Shown: positions 21,026 through 21,264 of the stretch, in pieces
How positions within the stretch are numbered: the stretch's first letter is position 1
How the letters are laid out: every line of letters begins with the position of its first letter
Source: an uncultured Ruminococcus sp.
GTDB taxonomy: Bacteria > Bacillota > Clostridia > Oscillospirales > Ruminococcaceae
DNA: 21,264 bases
Assembly (NCBI GenBank): GCA_900319195.1
Contig: ONNL01000005.1
Coordinates: 1 to 21,264, forward strand
Direction of reading: 5' to 3'
The notes under the pieces: generated by a model
The model's input: only the letters and a program-made list of their open reading frames with translations
What the model was told of the DNA's origin: nothing
Database searches by the model: none
Position numbers and translations under genes: made by a program

Positions 21026-21264
21026 ATGAAAAAGTCCGCGCCTGCACTGCTGATATGTGCGGCTCTCCTCACAGGCTGCGGCAGCAGCGGACGCGATAAC
21101 AGTAAGAAGTTCAATTCTGTATTGCAGAAGGCAGGCTTCTCGGACACTGCTGAAAACGGCAGTGAGCAGTCCGTAAACGAACAGCAGAATAATGACCAGT
21201 CCAACAATGATTGGCAGAACGGTCAGTCCAACAATGATTGGCAGAATGACCAGTCCAACAATGA
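21026..21264 (+). CDS. Lipoprotein with Asn/Gln-rich repeats, 3' end beyond the window
   Basis: The first 79 codons of a lipoprotein. Residues 1-17 are a basic start plus hydrophobic core ending in the lipobox L15-T16-G17 with C18 as the lipidated cysteine. A short spacer and an Asn/Gln/Asp-rich stretch follow, with a 9-residue unit (D/G-Q-S-N-N-D-W-Q-N) repeating. The start is 10 nt after the purO stop and lacks a good Shine-Dalgarno, so reinitiation after purO is possible. The signal peptide supports the start. The functional domain, if any, lies beyond the window, so nothing more can be said. Confidence 0.75.
   Translation, partial: MKKSAPALLICAALLTGCGSSGRDNSKKFNSVLQKAGFSDTAENGSEQSVNEQQNNDQSNNDWQNGQSNNDWQNDQSNN
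21194..21264 (+). repeat. 27-bp tandem repeat in the lipoprotein gene (runs off the window)
   Basis: Units at 21194-21220 and 21221-21247, with a third starting at 21248 and cut by the window end. The first two differ at only three bases, so the array is young and may vary in copy number. Each unit encodes nine residues rich in Asn and Gln. Confidence 0.85.

Overview
The window looks like chromosome of an anaerobic Bacillota bacterium of the Ruminococcus / Oscillospiraceae type. The evidence is circumstantial. There is a secreted bacterial expansin carrying a dockerin-like calcium loop, Clostridia-type purine genes with a PurO-type IMP cyclohydrolase, strong Shine-Dalgarno sites with occasional TTG starts, and AT-rich intergenic promoters around more GC-rich genes. 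No tRNA, rRNA, CRISPR array, transposase or phage gene was seen.

Layout. (1) 1-406 is non-coding: a chain of inverted repeats, including a 23-bp near-perfect one at 127-206, then a clear sigma-A-type promoter. (2) 407-4518 (+) is a tightly overlapped four-gene operon: two tandem M42 metallopeptidases, a GNAT acetyltransferase and a PLP-dependent methionine gamma-lyase / aluminium-resistance family protein. (3) 4801-6792 (+) is a stand-alone membrane protein with its own promoter and terminator. It has a zinc ribbon, a protein-kinase fold, a Q/N/Y-rich linker, one membrane helix, two divergent PASTA-like domains and a Pro-Thr-Glu-Ala tail. All the key catalytic residues of the kinase are replaced, so it reads as a pseudokinase receptor. 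(4) 6897-10431 (-) is a convergent two-gene unit: a large zinc-ribbon, coiled-coil, Pro/Gln-rich repeat protein followed by a TPR-like protein. (5) 10432-10959 is a divergent intergenic region with a promoter for each side and two palindromes. (6) 10960-21264 (+) is a long co-directional run: polyprenyl-phosphate glycosyltransferase, membrane-anchored WG-repeat-like protein, purE, HAD phosphatase, purC, purF, purM, expansin, small membrane protein, purN, CmpB-type membrane protein, PurO-type IMP cyclohydrolase, and a lipoprotein cut off by the window end.

How it fits together. Region 6 supplies PRPP amidotransfer (PurF), GAR formylation (PurN), AIR synthesis (PurM), AIR carboxylation (PurE), SAICAR synthesis (PurC) and the last ring closure (PurO). 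purD, purL, purB, purK and an AICAR formyltransferase are not in the window. Most intercistronic gaps of about 45 nt or more in this run contain an RNA hairpin without a U-tract.

The observations most worth follow-up are the PASTA pseudokinase, a PurF whose glutaminase nucleophile and oxyanion-loop residues are absent while its PRPP loop and Fe-S cysteines remain, the cell-wall-loosening expansin embedded in the purine cluster, and the undescribed repeat-protein/TPR pair. All domain calls come from reading motifs by eye; no database search was run.
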